The position numbers and the translations under genes were made by a program. A stretch of DNA of 38,837 nt, from NCBI GenBank assembly GCA_029821195.1, contig JALGTU010000010.1, positions 1 through 38,837 of the forward strand. Direction: 5' to 3'. Within the stretch, counting starts at the first letter, position 1, and every line of letters begins with the position of its first letter. The DNA is from Candidatus Zipacnadia bacterium (GTDB taxonomy: Bacteria; Armatimonadota; Zipacnadia; Zipacnadales; Zipacnadaceae). The notes under the pieces are model-generated. The model was not told the DNA's origin, made no database searches, and saw only the letters and a list, made by a program, of their open reading frames with translations. This document shows, one piece after another, positions 8,363-15,279 of this stretch.

Positions 8363-9643
8363 GTGCTCGACAGACGCCTGATACGGGAAGAACCGGAAAA
8401 AGTGCGCCAAGCGCTGGAAAAGCGCGGCTACGACTTCGATCTCGACGCGCTTATCGAGCTGGAGGCCCGACGCCGCGAGCTGCTCGTGGCGGTTGAGAAT
8501 CGGCGCGCGGAGAAGAATAGCATCTCCGAGCAGATCGCCCAAACGATGCGTGAGGGCGGCGATGCCGAGCCACTCAGGAAGCGTTCTTCGCAGATCGGTG
8601 TCGAGCTTCAGGCCCACGAGCAGGAACTCGAAGAAGTCCAAAGCCGCTTCGACCAGATGATGCTGGATTTGCCCAATATTCCCCTGGACGAAGTGCCGGT
8701 CGGCACCTCGGAAGAAGACAACGTGGTGATGTACCAGGTTGGCGAGCTCCGGCAGTTCGACTTTACCCCCAGGCCGCACTGGGAGATCGGCCAGGACCTC
8801 GGCATCCTTGACTTCGAGGGCGCTACGCGGATGGCCGGAGCGCGGTTCGTGACCGATGTCGGCGCGGGCGCGACGCTGGAGCGCGCCCTGTTCAATTTCA
8901 TGCTCGACACCCACACCCGCAAGCACGGCTATACGGAGGTCTTCCCGCCCTTTCTGGGCAACAAGCGGTCCCTGTATGGCACCGCTAACCTGCCCAAGTT
9001 TGAAGAAGACCTGTTCAAGACAACGGACGGCTACTACCTGATCCCCACCGCCGAGGTCCCGCTGACTAATATGCACCAGGACGAGATCCTCGACGGCGAT
9101 GACCTGCCCCTCTACTACACCGCCTACACTGCCTGTTTCCGGCGCGAGGCCGGGGCCGCGGGCAAGGAGACACGCGGGTTAATTCGCGTCCACCAGTTCC
9201 ACAAAGTGGAATTGATGAAGTTCGTTAAGCCCGGCCAAGGCTCCGACGAGTTGGAGAAGCTGGTCAAGAACGCTGAGACGATCATACAGGCTCTCGAGCT
9301 GCCCTACCGCCGCACCCACCTATGCACCGGCGATATGGGCTTCCAGCCCCAGCAGACCTTCGACCTGGAGGCCTACTTCCCCGCTATGGACCGCTGGCTG
9401 GAGCTTTCTTCGTGCAGCCAGTACGGCGATTTCCAAGCCCGCCGCTGCAACACCCGCTACCGCCCCGCGCCCGGCGCCAAGCTCGAGTTCGTCCACACCA
9501 TGAACGGCTCAGGTCTGGCGTGCGGTCGCACGATGGCCGCGATCCTGGAGAACTACCAGCAAGAGAACGGTACTGTAGTGATCCCCGAGGTCCTGCGGCC
9601 CTATATGGGCGGCATGGCCGAAATCCTGCCCCCAATGCCCTAG
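8363..9643 (+). CDS. serS: Seryl-tRNA synthetase
   Basis: Class II aminoacyl-tRNA synthetase that charges tRNA-Ser (and tRNA-Sec where present) in the cytoplasm. At 426 aa it has the normal length and appears complete. The N-terminal part (about 30-100) is the charged helical hairpin that grips the tRNA long arm. The catalytic core shows TAEVPLTN (229-236), motif 2 FRREAGAAGKETRGL (259-273), SSCSQYGDFQARR (349-361) and motif 3 GSGLACGRT (382-390). The start is the GTG at 8363, giving MLDRRLIREEPE, because AAGGAG (8348-8353) lies nine bases upstream and family members begin at this point; the frame is open to a TTG at 8330 without support. This is a housekeeping gene among accessory ones. Confidence 0.97.
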   Translation: MLDRRLIREEPEKVRQALEKRGYDFDLDALIELEARRRELLVAVENRRAEKNSISEQIAQTMREGGDAEPLRKRSSQIGVELQAHEQELEEVQSRFDQMMLDLPNIPLDEVPVGTSEEDNVVMYQVGELRQFDFTPRPHWEIGQDLGILDFEGATRMAGARFVTDVGAGATLERALFNFMLDTHTRKHGYTEVFPPFLGNKRSLYGTANLPKFEEDLFKTTDGYYLIPTAEVPLTNMHQDEILDGDDLPLYYTAYTACFRREAGAAGKETRGLIRVHQFHKVELMKFVKPGQGSDELEKLVKNAETIIQALELPYRRTHLCTGDMGFQPQQTFDLEAYFPAMDRWLELSSCSQYGDFQARRCNTRYRPAPGAKLEFVHTMNGSGLACGRTMAAILENYQQENGTVVIPEVLRPYMGGMAEILPPMP

Positions 9644-9670
9644 AACCGCAACCCAGCGGTCGTTATCCGT

Positions 9671-9730
9671 CTCTGTCTGCTGTCTCCGCCGTTGTCTGTC
9701 GTTGTCTGCCCCTATCTGCCGTTGTCTGGC
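9671..9730. repeat. Array of 10-nt repeats, left copy
   Basis: Six consecutive 10-nt units follow the serS stop. The last four (9691-9730) are closest to GTTGTCTGCC; the first two are degenerate. The unit, rotated to GCCGTTGTCT, is the reverse complement of the unit in the array at 11875-11930. It could be a simple-sequence intergenic repeat of the host; no hairpin or coding function is apparent. Confidence 0.7.
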
Positions 9731-9748
9731 GCATTGCAGCAGGGGAAC

Positions 9749-9778
9749 CTGACAGGGCCAGCGAAAGTCTGATATAGT
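9749..9778 (+). promoter_or_regulatory. Sigma-70-like promoter
   Basis: CTGACA (9749-9754) and TATAGT (9773-9778) are 18 bases apart, ending 38 bases before the ATG at 9817. It would drive the two-gene unit 9817-11874. Confidence 0.55.
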
Positions 9779-9816
9779 AGCAGAGCAGCAGGCCCGCGTT
9801 CAGGAGGCGAGTGATC

Positions 9817-10905
9817 ATGCAGCACGTAGCCGCGCTGGTGGTAATCCTCTTTGTCAATGGCGTACAGATACCAATGCCGGCCCCGGCCGTGGTTGAAGGC
9901 GAAACCACCTGGATACCCCTCCGGGCGGTCTGCGAGGAACTGGGTTGGCAGGTAGGCTGGGACGGTGCTACCAACTCGATCAAGATCACCACGGAGAACC
10001 AGCCGCAAATACTGATTCAGGTCGGCAAGCCGCAGGTGACAATCGGGTCCGAGACCGTCGAGCTGACCCCCGCGCCGCAACGCCGCGACGGCGTGACCTA
10101 CATTCCCGCGAAACTGCTTAGGGCCATACCGGGCGTGGAAATGCGCTGGGACAACGAGCAGAAAGCCCTGCACATCAACGCTCTGCCCACAGGGGAGCCG
10201 GTAGCCGTGACAATCAGCGAGCTGGTCACCGACCCACCGGGGTGGCTAAACGAAGTGGTTAGCATTGCCGGAGAATATACCGGCTGGCAGGGCAACCCGT
10301 TCAGCCCCGCCACCAGCCAGGGGCCACCAGTCACGCGTAGCGATTGGACCATCCGCGACGCTACCGGCAGCATCTACTGCTCCGCGAGAAGCGCCCTGAG
10401 CGACTCCCCGATAGCGCTGCGGCCCTACGAAGACTATGGCCGGCGCATAATGCTCACCGGCACGGTGCGCCTGGCCCCGGGCGGCTTCCCCTATCTGGAG
10501 CCAACCGAGATCCTGCCCATAACCGGCCGCGAAGGCCTGACCTGCTTCGTCACCACCGACCGCTACCAGTACTCCCCCGGCGATACGGTGGTCATCGAGA
10601 TGACCGTCGCCAACCCTTTCCCGGGACCGGTCACGCTTCAGTTTATGTCTGGCCAGACCTACGACTTCATCATTCGCGACGCGAAGGGCAACAATATCTG
10701 GCAGTGGTCGGACGACAAGGTCTTCACGATGGCCCTGGTAAACAAGCAGCTCAAGGCGGGGGAAAGCTATAAGGTCTCAACCCGGTGGACCGTGCCCGTG
10801 CACGAGAAGGCGACTAGCTTTGGCCGGTATCGCCGCATCTTCGGTATTGTCAATGCCAGTGTCCTGGCTTATCCACATACCATCGAGATTACGGGACAGC
10901 GCTAA
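9817..10905 (+). CDS. Copper-amine-oxidase-N-like / BsuPI-like multidomain protein
   Basis: A 362-aa protein with three recognisable parts. Residues about 10-125 resemble the 'copper amine oxidase N-terminal' stalk-type domain, with the motif IPLRAVCEELGWQVGWD and a weaker second half around YIPAKLLRAIPGVEMRWD; these domains are non-catalytic. Residues about 128-245 look like a small beta-barrel of OB-fold type (SDWTIRDATGSIYCSA, RIMLTGTVRLAPGG). Residues about 245-335 match the BsuPI proteinase-inhibitor-like fold (YSPGDTVVIEMTVANPFPGPV). The ATG at 9817 is chosen over the GTG at 9811 because AGGAGG (9802-9807) is nine bases upstream. The N-terminus has only a short hydrophobic stretch that runs straight into the domain, so export is uncertain. 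The next gene begins six bases downstream. Function unknown; protein-protein interaction is likely. Confidence 0.7.
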   Translation: MQHVAALVVILFVNGVQIPMPAPAVVEGETTWIPLRAVCEELGWQVGWDGATNSIKITTENQPQILIQVGKPQVTIGSETVELTPAPQRRDGVTYIPAKLLRAIPGVEMRWDNEQKALHINALPTGEPVAVTISELVTDPPGWLNEVVSIAGEYTGWQGNPFSPATSQGPPVTRSDWTIRDATGSIYCSARSALSDSPIALRPYEDYGRRIMLTGTVRLAPGGFPYLEPTEILPITGREGLTCFVTTDRYQYSPGDTVVIEMTVANPFPGPVTLQFMSGQTYDFIIRDAKGNNIWQWSDDKVFTMALVNKQLKAGESYKVSTRWTVPVHEKATSFGRYRRIFGIVNASVLAYPHTIEITGQR

Positions 10906-10911
10906 CCAAGT

Positions 10912-11874
10912 ATGAGTGAAGAACCTGTCAGTGCGTCGGTACATTCTTCGCCCAAAGGGGTACAGAAACTAGTAGTATTGTACCTGGCCGTGGGTGGCTT
11001 GGTGATCGGGGGCCTGCTGGGGTGGGTCCTGCGCGTGCAGCAGCCTTTGCTTCCGCCCCAGCAACCCGCACGTCCGCCGGTCAAGCCAGCACAGCCCCTG
11101 GAGGCGCAGCTTCCGGAACACGCTATCGTCTTCACCACCGAAGACAATGCCCCGGCGGCTACGCCCGACCTGCTCCCCGCCCAGGCCACCAAGATTCACT
11201 GCTTCTACCGCTTCCCCGACCTCTCCCCCGAGGCCCAGGTGAGCGCCCGCTGGTGGCATAACGGGGAAGCCCTAGGACCCGTCGAGACGGGTGAGCCGGC
11301 GGAGGAACCAGAACCGGCAGAGATCGAAGAGGACGTCGCCCAGGCCGAGAACGACGCTCGCCGGGACGAACAACTCCCGCACATCGTCCTCCCGCCGCCG
11401 GGCGACGCCCAAACATTCACACCTGGCATCTACGAGCTGGAGCTGTACAGCGGTGAGCGGCAGTTGGGCCGCGCCTCGTTCGTGCTCGCGGAGAATGCTG
11501 AGGAAATAATGGCGGCGAGGCCCTCGGAAAAAGGCCACACCCGCATAGTAAGCCTGGTCACCACTCGGCGGGTCAACGCCAGGGGCAAACCGGACAAACC
11601 TCAGACTACTTTCGGCGGCCGGGACAAGATATACGCGGCCTTCACCTACATCAACGCCACGGCGGGCGGTGTCTTCCACGTGCAGTGGTACTACCGGGAC
11701 AAGCTCATCGAACCGGCCTCTCAGGAGCTTGAGATGAAGGGCGGAGCCGGGCGTGGCTTGGCCTGGCTGAAAGCCGACAAGCAACGCCTGCTCGCCGGCA
11801 AGTACTGCGTGACTATATTTTTGGGTGGCGTAGAAAAGCCGCTGGCCCAGGCGCGATTCACGGTACAGGACTAG
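10912..11874 (+). CDS. Single-span membrane-anchored protein with two beta-sandwich-like repeats, function unknown
   Basis: Not a recognised family. The 320-aa product has a short cytoplasmic N-terminus, one membrane helix at about residues 19-40 (LVVLYLAVGGLVIGGLLGWV), a proline-rich linker (about 45-65) and an outer part containing what looks like an internal duplication. Module one includes FYRFPDLSPEAQVSARWWHNG and ends PGIYELELYSGERQLGRASF. Module two includes FTYINATAGGVFHVQWYYRD and ends AGKYCVTIFLGGVEKPLAQARF. A Glu-rich insert (about 123-145) interrupts the first. Each module resembles an immunoglobulin-like sandwich with a central Trp. The gene starts six bases after the preceding stop with a poor ribosome site, so it is probably cotranslated with it. 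Confidence 0.7.
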   Translation: MSEEPVSASVHSSPKGVQKLVVLYLAVGGLVIGGLLGWVLRVQQPLLPPQQPARPPVKPAQPLEAQLPEHAIVFTTEDNAPAATPDLLPAQATKIHCFYRFPDLSPEAQVSARWWHNGEALGPVETGEPAEEPEPAEIEEDVAQAENDARRDEQLPHIVLPPPGDAQTFTPGIYELELYSGERQLGRASFVLAENAEEIMAARPSEKGHTRIVSLVTTRRVNARGKPDKPQTTFGGRDKIYAAFTYINATAGGVFHVQWYYRDKLIEPASQELEMKGGAGRGLAWLKADKQRLLAGKYCVTIFLGGVEKPLAQARFTVQD

Positions 11875-11930
11875 GACGACAGAGAACGACAGAGAACGGC
11901 AGACAACAGCAGAAAACAGCAGAAAACGGC
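11875..11930. repeat. Array of 10-nt repeats, right copy
   Basis: Directly after the TAG of the preceding gene, five units of about AGAGAACGGC/AGAAAACAGC fill 11881-11930, with a partial unit before. The unit is the reverse complement of the one at 9671-9730, so the two arrays form an inverted pair around the genes at 9817-11874. Confidence 0.7.
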
Positions 11931-11960
11931 TGACGAGGCATCCAGGGAACCACTCTATTC

Positions 11961-11989
11961 TTGCCTATACCGGCGCGAAAATGTATAAT
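11961..11989 (+). promoter_or_regulatory. Strong sigma-70-like promoter
   Basis: TTGCCT (11961-11966), a 17-base spacer and a perfect TATAAT (11984-11989) lie 56 bases before the ATG at 12046. Confidence 0.7.
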
Positions 11990-12045
11990 CAAATGGTCTT
12001 GTGCAAGCCCGCTGTTCGTTTGCGACTCGAAGGAGGGAGAGTACA

Positions 12046-12522
12046 ATGAGCGATAACGATCAGGGCCAGCAGTTCGAACAGGGCGCACAGCCTCCGGCCA
12101 CCCCGCCCGGTGAGCCCACTCCACCCGCGCCCGCCGCCCCCACACCACCGCCGGTCGCAGCCCCGGTGGCGGCGAATACCTCGGGCACCGGCGGCCCCGT
12201 CCCCGAGGAAATCAAGGGTTGGAACTGGGGCGCGTTCTGGTGGAGTTGGATTTGGGGCATCGCCCACAACGTCTGGATTGCGTTGCTCGCCCTGTGTCTG
12301 GGCATTATCTGGAGCATTGTCCTGGGCGTCAAGGGCAGCGAGTGGGCCTGGCAGCACCGCCAGTTCGACAGCGTCGAGCAGTTCAAGCAGACCCAGGCGG
12401 TCTGGGCCAAATGGGGCTGGATCCTGTTCTTTGTATCCCTGGCCATCGCGGTGGTCTGGATGATCTTCGCGTTCATACTGGTGGGCGCAGCAGCCATCAG
12501 TGAGGGCGCCGGTAGCCTCTAG
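12046..12522 (+). CDS. Small Pro-rich, Trp-rich membrane protein
   Basis: A 158-aa protein without an assigned function. Residues 1-50 are low-complexity Pro/Ala/Thr with acidic residues. Residues about 57-95 contain a striking aromatic stretch, WNWGAFWWSWIWGIAHNVW, leading into a membrane segment. A conserved-looking soluble patch (GSEWAWQHRQFDSVEQFKQ, about 95-115) follows, and a second membrane segment (about 124-148) ends the protein. The pattern recalls DUF2628-like small membrane proteins, but this is only by resemblance. The ATG at 12046 has AAGGAGGG ten bases upstream, a strong promoter is in front and an intrinsic terminator behind, so it is probably a highly expressed single-gene unit. 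Confidence 0.75.
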   Translation: MSDNDQGQQFEQGAQPPATPPGEPTPPAPAAPTPPPVAAPVAANTSGTGGPVPEEIKGWNWGAFWWSWIWGIAHNVWIALLALCLGIIWSIVLGVKGSEWAWQHRQFDSVEQFKQTQAVWAKWGWILFFVSLAIAVVWMIFAFILVGAAAISEGAGSL

Positions 12523-12571
12523 ACATCGGGCAATACGCGATTGAGTCGCAGTAGAAAGCGAAGACGAATTG

Positions 12572-12620
12572 AGCCTTCGCCGACATCGTCTAGTGCGTCG
12601 GCGAAGGCTGTTTGTTTCTG
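12572..12620 (+). terminator. Rho-independent terminator
   Basis: A perfect 13-bp stem, AGCCTTCGCCGAC (12572-12584) with GTCGGCGAAGGCT (12597-12609), has a 12-nt loop and is followed by GTTTGTTTCTG. It ends the 12046 transcript. The SGNH gene on the other strand ends 37 bases to the right, so it may also work, less efficiently, in reverse. Confidence 0.85.
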
Positions 12621-12656
12621 CCAGGCCACGGGTGGGTGGCGTTGCTCACGCAGCCT

Positions 12657-13223
12657 TCAGGTCTGTTCCTGCAACAGATAATCTGCTATCGCTTGCCCCA
12701 GCACCTGGGAGCCTTCGGGGGTGAAGTGGACGCCGTCGGGCCCCAGGAGCGCTTCAGGATCGTTATCCATCACTGCACGGTACAGGTCTATTGACTCCAC
12801 GCCCATCTCCGCCATCACGGCATCCGCGATCTCATTGTACGCGATGACATCCTCGTTCATCCGCCCGAACTGTCGGTACTCGTCAAGTACTGGTGTTGTC
12901 CGCGCCCAGATCAGCCGCGGCGAGTAGGCCAGCCCTTGCAACCGCGCCACGATGTCTCGCAGATTCGCCTCGTATTGATCCGGCGGCGTGACCAGTTCGC
13001 CCTCCTTCCGCATGGCATCGTGCAGCCCAGAATTGAACAAAACCACGTCCGGGTCATATCCCGCTAGCCAGCCATCCAGATCCTCGACGACTGCTGTGGA
13101 GGAGCCGCGGGTCGCCGGGCAGCGCACTACTGCATACCTCCCGCTGAATAACTTTACTAGGGTCAGAAGATAGTACCGCGAGATCGAGTCACCGACACAA
13201 TAGAGCATCTCATACTTGCGCAT
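12657..13223 (-). CDS. SGNH/GDSL-family hydrolase, tandem copy A
   Basis: Small cytoplasmic SGNH hydrolase (188 aa), a fold used by esterases, carbohydrate deacetylases and lipases. The nucleophile block is GDSIS with Ser13. The oxyanion Asn is in NSGLHD. The Asp-His dyad is PDGVHFTPEG (Asp163, His166). There is no signal peptide. Compared with copy B immediately upstream, block I reads ISRYY in place of ISLGY and block II TRGSST in place of NGGPST, so the active-site rim has diverged although the catalytic residues remain. The start has AGGAGG five bases upstream. It is the last gene of the unit fucosidase - SGNH B - SGNH A, which suggests removal of ester groups from sugars, by inference only. 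Confidence 0.85.
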   Translation of the reverse strand: MRKYEMLYCVGDSISRYYLLTLVKLFSGRYAVVRCPATRGSSTAVVEDLDGWLAGYDPDVVLFNSGLHDAMRKEGELVTPPDQYEANLRDIVARLQGLAYSPRLIWARTTPVLDEYRQFGRMNEDVIAYNEIADAVMAEMGVESIDLYRAVMDNDPEALLGPDGVHFTPEGSQVLGQAIADYLLQEQT

Positions 13224-13289
13224 GGTAGCCTCCTATTGGTTTGTGCTCCGTCACGCTTCCTACTCGGCTCGCCGTGGCTCGCGCGGCCT

Positions 13290-13871
13290 TCAAGCCTCTT
13301 CCTGCAACAGATAGTCTGCGATCGCTTGCCCCAGCACCTGGTAGCCTTCGGGGGTGAAGTGGACGCCGTCGGGAGCCAGCAGCGCTTCGGCATCGTTATC
13401 CATTACCACCCCGTACAGGTCTATTGACTCCACGCCCCTCTCCGCCATCACGGCATCGGCGATTTCATTGTAGGCGACTACATCCTCGTTCATCCGCCCG
13501 AACGACTTGACCGCCTGGTGGCGCTCGTCAATCACTGGTGTCGTCCGCGCCCAGATCAGCCGTGGCGAGTAGGCCAGGCCCTGCAAACGTTCCACGATGT
13601 CCCGCAGGTTCGCCTCGTATTGATCCGCCGATGTAGCGGGCTGGTCATCCTCCTTCCGCACGACATCGTGCAGCCCACAATTGAGCAAAACCACGTCCGG
13701 GTCATATCCTGCCAGCCAGTCATCAAGATTCTCGGCGATGCGCGTGGAGGGCCCGCCATTGGCGGGACAGTGCATTACGGCGTACTGTTGACCCAGTGAG
13801 GTGACCAGGATCCTCAGATAGCCCAACGAGATCGAGTCGCCGATTGAATAGAGCATCTTATACTTACGCAT
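13290..13871 (-). CDS. SGNH/GDSL-family hydrolase, tandem copy B
   Basis: A 193-aa paralogue of the following gene, roughly three quarters identical by eye, with most differences in the first 50 residues. Catalytic residues are Ser13 (IGDSIS), the Gly/Asn blocks NGGPST and NCGLHD, and Asp168-His171 (PDGVHFTPEG). It carries a four-residue insertion (around QAVKSF) relative to copy A. The ATG at 13871 has AGGAG just upstream. The 66-bp gap to copy A also resembles the region upstream of copy B, so the duplication unit probably included the leader. Probable substrate: acylated or acetylated saccharides, inferred from the neighbouring fucosidase. Without a signal peptide it should act in the cytoplasm. 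Confidence 0.87.
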   Translation of the reverse strand: MRKYKMLYSIGDSISLGYLRILVTSLGQQYAVMHCPANGGPSTRIAENLDDWLAGYDPDVVLLNCGLHDVVRKEDDQPATSADQYEANLRDIVERLQGLAYSPRLIWARTTPVIDERHQAVKSFGRMNEDVVAYNEIADAVMAERGVESIDLYGVVMDNDAEALLAPDGVHFTPEGYQVLGQAIADYLLQEEA

Positions 13872-13925
13872 GGTGGTCTCCTGTTCGTTTGTTATTCGCT
13901 ACGCCTTACTCGCCCCCGGTCAATA

Positions 13926-15101
13926 CTACTCACTCCTCCGTGGCTCCCCGTCCAACTCCAGTGCGATCACCGAGAGGTGCGGGTCGGGCGGTTCCTTGGG
14001 CAGCGCCGGAAAGATGACCCGATCGCCCTCCTGGACGAACTCAAGCTTCTCCCCCGTGGTCAGCAGCCGGGCATTCTGCACCGTATTGCCCAACTCGCTG
14101 AAAGCCCACTGCTGCCCTGGCCACAGCAGCATATGCAGATACAGCGTATTCCCCCGGGCGGTAGCTCCGCCGTTGACGAAAGTTCCGTGGCTGCCATACT
14201 TGCAGCGCTGCGCACCGTAAATCGCCTCGCCATGCCGCGCCAGCCACTTTCCCATCTCGCACAGGATTTCCTGCTGCGGCTCAGGGATGGTGCCGTCGGC
14301 CATTGGCGAGACATTCAGCAGCAGATTGCCGCCCCCGCCTGCGATGTGCACCAGGTCCAGCAGCAGCCGCGTGGGCGGCTTGTAGTACTGCTCGTTGCGA
14401 TAGAAGCCCCAGCGGTGGCCGACGACCAGGCAGCTCTCCCACATCCGGCCTGCCTCGGAAGCCTCGATTTTCTGCTCCGGGGTATCGAAATCGCCGGGCA
14501 GCAGGCCGCGATTGTTAATCAGACAGTCCGGCTGGAGTTCGCGGATCATCTTTGCCAGCTTCTCCGCCCGCCAGCAGGCAGCACAGCCCGGACCGCCGCC
14601 GTCAAACCACATCACGTCAAGCGGCCCGTAGTTGGTGCACAGCTCGCGGACCTGCCCGTGGACGTACTCGATGAACTCGGGCCACTCGTCCGACTCCGGC
14701 CCCGCCTGCCAGCCGGGATGGTGCCAGTCTAGCAGCGAGTAGTACAAGCCCACGCGCATCCCTCCCGCCCGCGCTGCCTCAATGTACTCGGCGATCAGGT
14801 CGCGCCTGGCTGCGGTCTTCGGGGCAGTGAAGTCTGACAAGTCGCTGTCATACAGGCAGTAGCCGTCATGATGCCGCGCGGTCAGCACCATATACCGCAT
14901 CCCCGCCTCCTGCGCCAGGTTCACCCAGTCGCGGGGGTCCCAGTCATCGGGCGCAAACTGGTCGGCGTACCGGCGATACTCCTCGAAGGGGATCTTCTCG
15001 TCGTGCAGCATCCACTCGGCGTGTGCGGGCACCGAGTATATCCCCCAGTGGATAACCATCCCAAACTTCGCTTCGTTGAACCAACTGGCATCCGCTGGCA
15101 T
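13926..15101 (-). CDS. Alpha-L-fucosidase (GH29)
   Basis: Family 29 glycoside hydrolase (391 aa) that releases terminal L-fucose with retention. The barrel begins FGMVIHWGIYS (13-23) and contains LTARHHDGYCLYDS (73-86), with the adjacent histidines that line the fucose pocket. The nucleophile should be Asp167 in MWFDGG. NLLLNVSPMADG (259-270) is the usual final barrel strand. The acid/base cannot be placed with certainty. A C-terminal beta domain (about 300-391) follows. There is no signal peptide, so it is predicted cytoplasmic and acts on imported oligosaccharides. The start has GAGGAG eight bases upstream. Two SGNH hydrolase genes follow in the same direction. The gene is divergent from the oligogalacturonate-lyase-like gene at 15280, so the 178-bp gap may hold shared control sites. 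Confidence 0.93.
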   Translation of the reverse strand: MPADASWFNEAKFGMVIHWGIYSVPAHAEWMLHDEKIPFEEYRRYADQFAPDDWDPRDWVNLAQEAGMRYMVLTARHHDGYCLYDSDLSDFTAPKTAARRDLIAEYIEAARAGGMRVGLYYSLLDWHHPGWQAGPESDEWPEFIEYVHGQVRELCTNYGPLDVMWFDGGGPGCAACWRAEKLAKMIRELQPDCLINNRGLLPGDFDTPEQKIEASEAGRMWESCLVVGHRWGFYRNEQYYKPPTRLLLDLVHIAGGGGNLLLNVSPMADGTIPEPQQEILCEMGKWLARHGEAIYGAQRCKYGSHGTFVNGGATARGNTLYLHMLLWPGQQWAFSELGNTVQNARLLTTGEKLEFVQEGDRVIFPALPKEPPDPHLSVIALELDGEPRRSE

Positions 15102-15181
15102 ATCTCAGTCCTCCTCAAGTCGTAGGCGTTCCGCATATCATTCCACTCCCCACCGCATTCTCCTCCCGCCGGAAGTCGCTC

Positions 15182-15210
15182 TTGACTTATGCTGCGCGTG
15201 CCGATAATCT
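15182..15210 (+). promoter_or_regulatory. Near-consensus sigma-70 promoter in a divergent intergenic region
   Basis: TTGACT (15182-15187), a 17-base spacer and TAATCT (15205-15210) should start transcription near 15217, giving a 60-nt leader for the plus-strand unit 15280-21218. Heptamers CTTGACT (15181-15187) and AGTCAAG (15218-15224) form an inverted pair that overlaps the -35 box and the likely start point, a plausible operator layout. Confidence 0.65.
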
Positions 15211-15279
15211 TTACGGGAGTCAAGGCAGGCTCTGGATGCGACCGAAGTTGCCCCACAAGAAAGGGCCCAGAAGCTGATC

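Noticed and set aside
8333-9076. Open frame of 247 codons antisense to serS.
   Set aside because: serS is certain and complete, and the antisense frame has no ribosome site or domain.
9671-9730. Short repeats considered as a CRISPR array.
   Set aside because: The units are 10 nt and contiguous, without spacers, and no cas genes are present.
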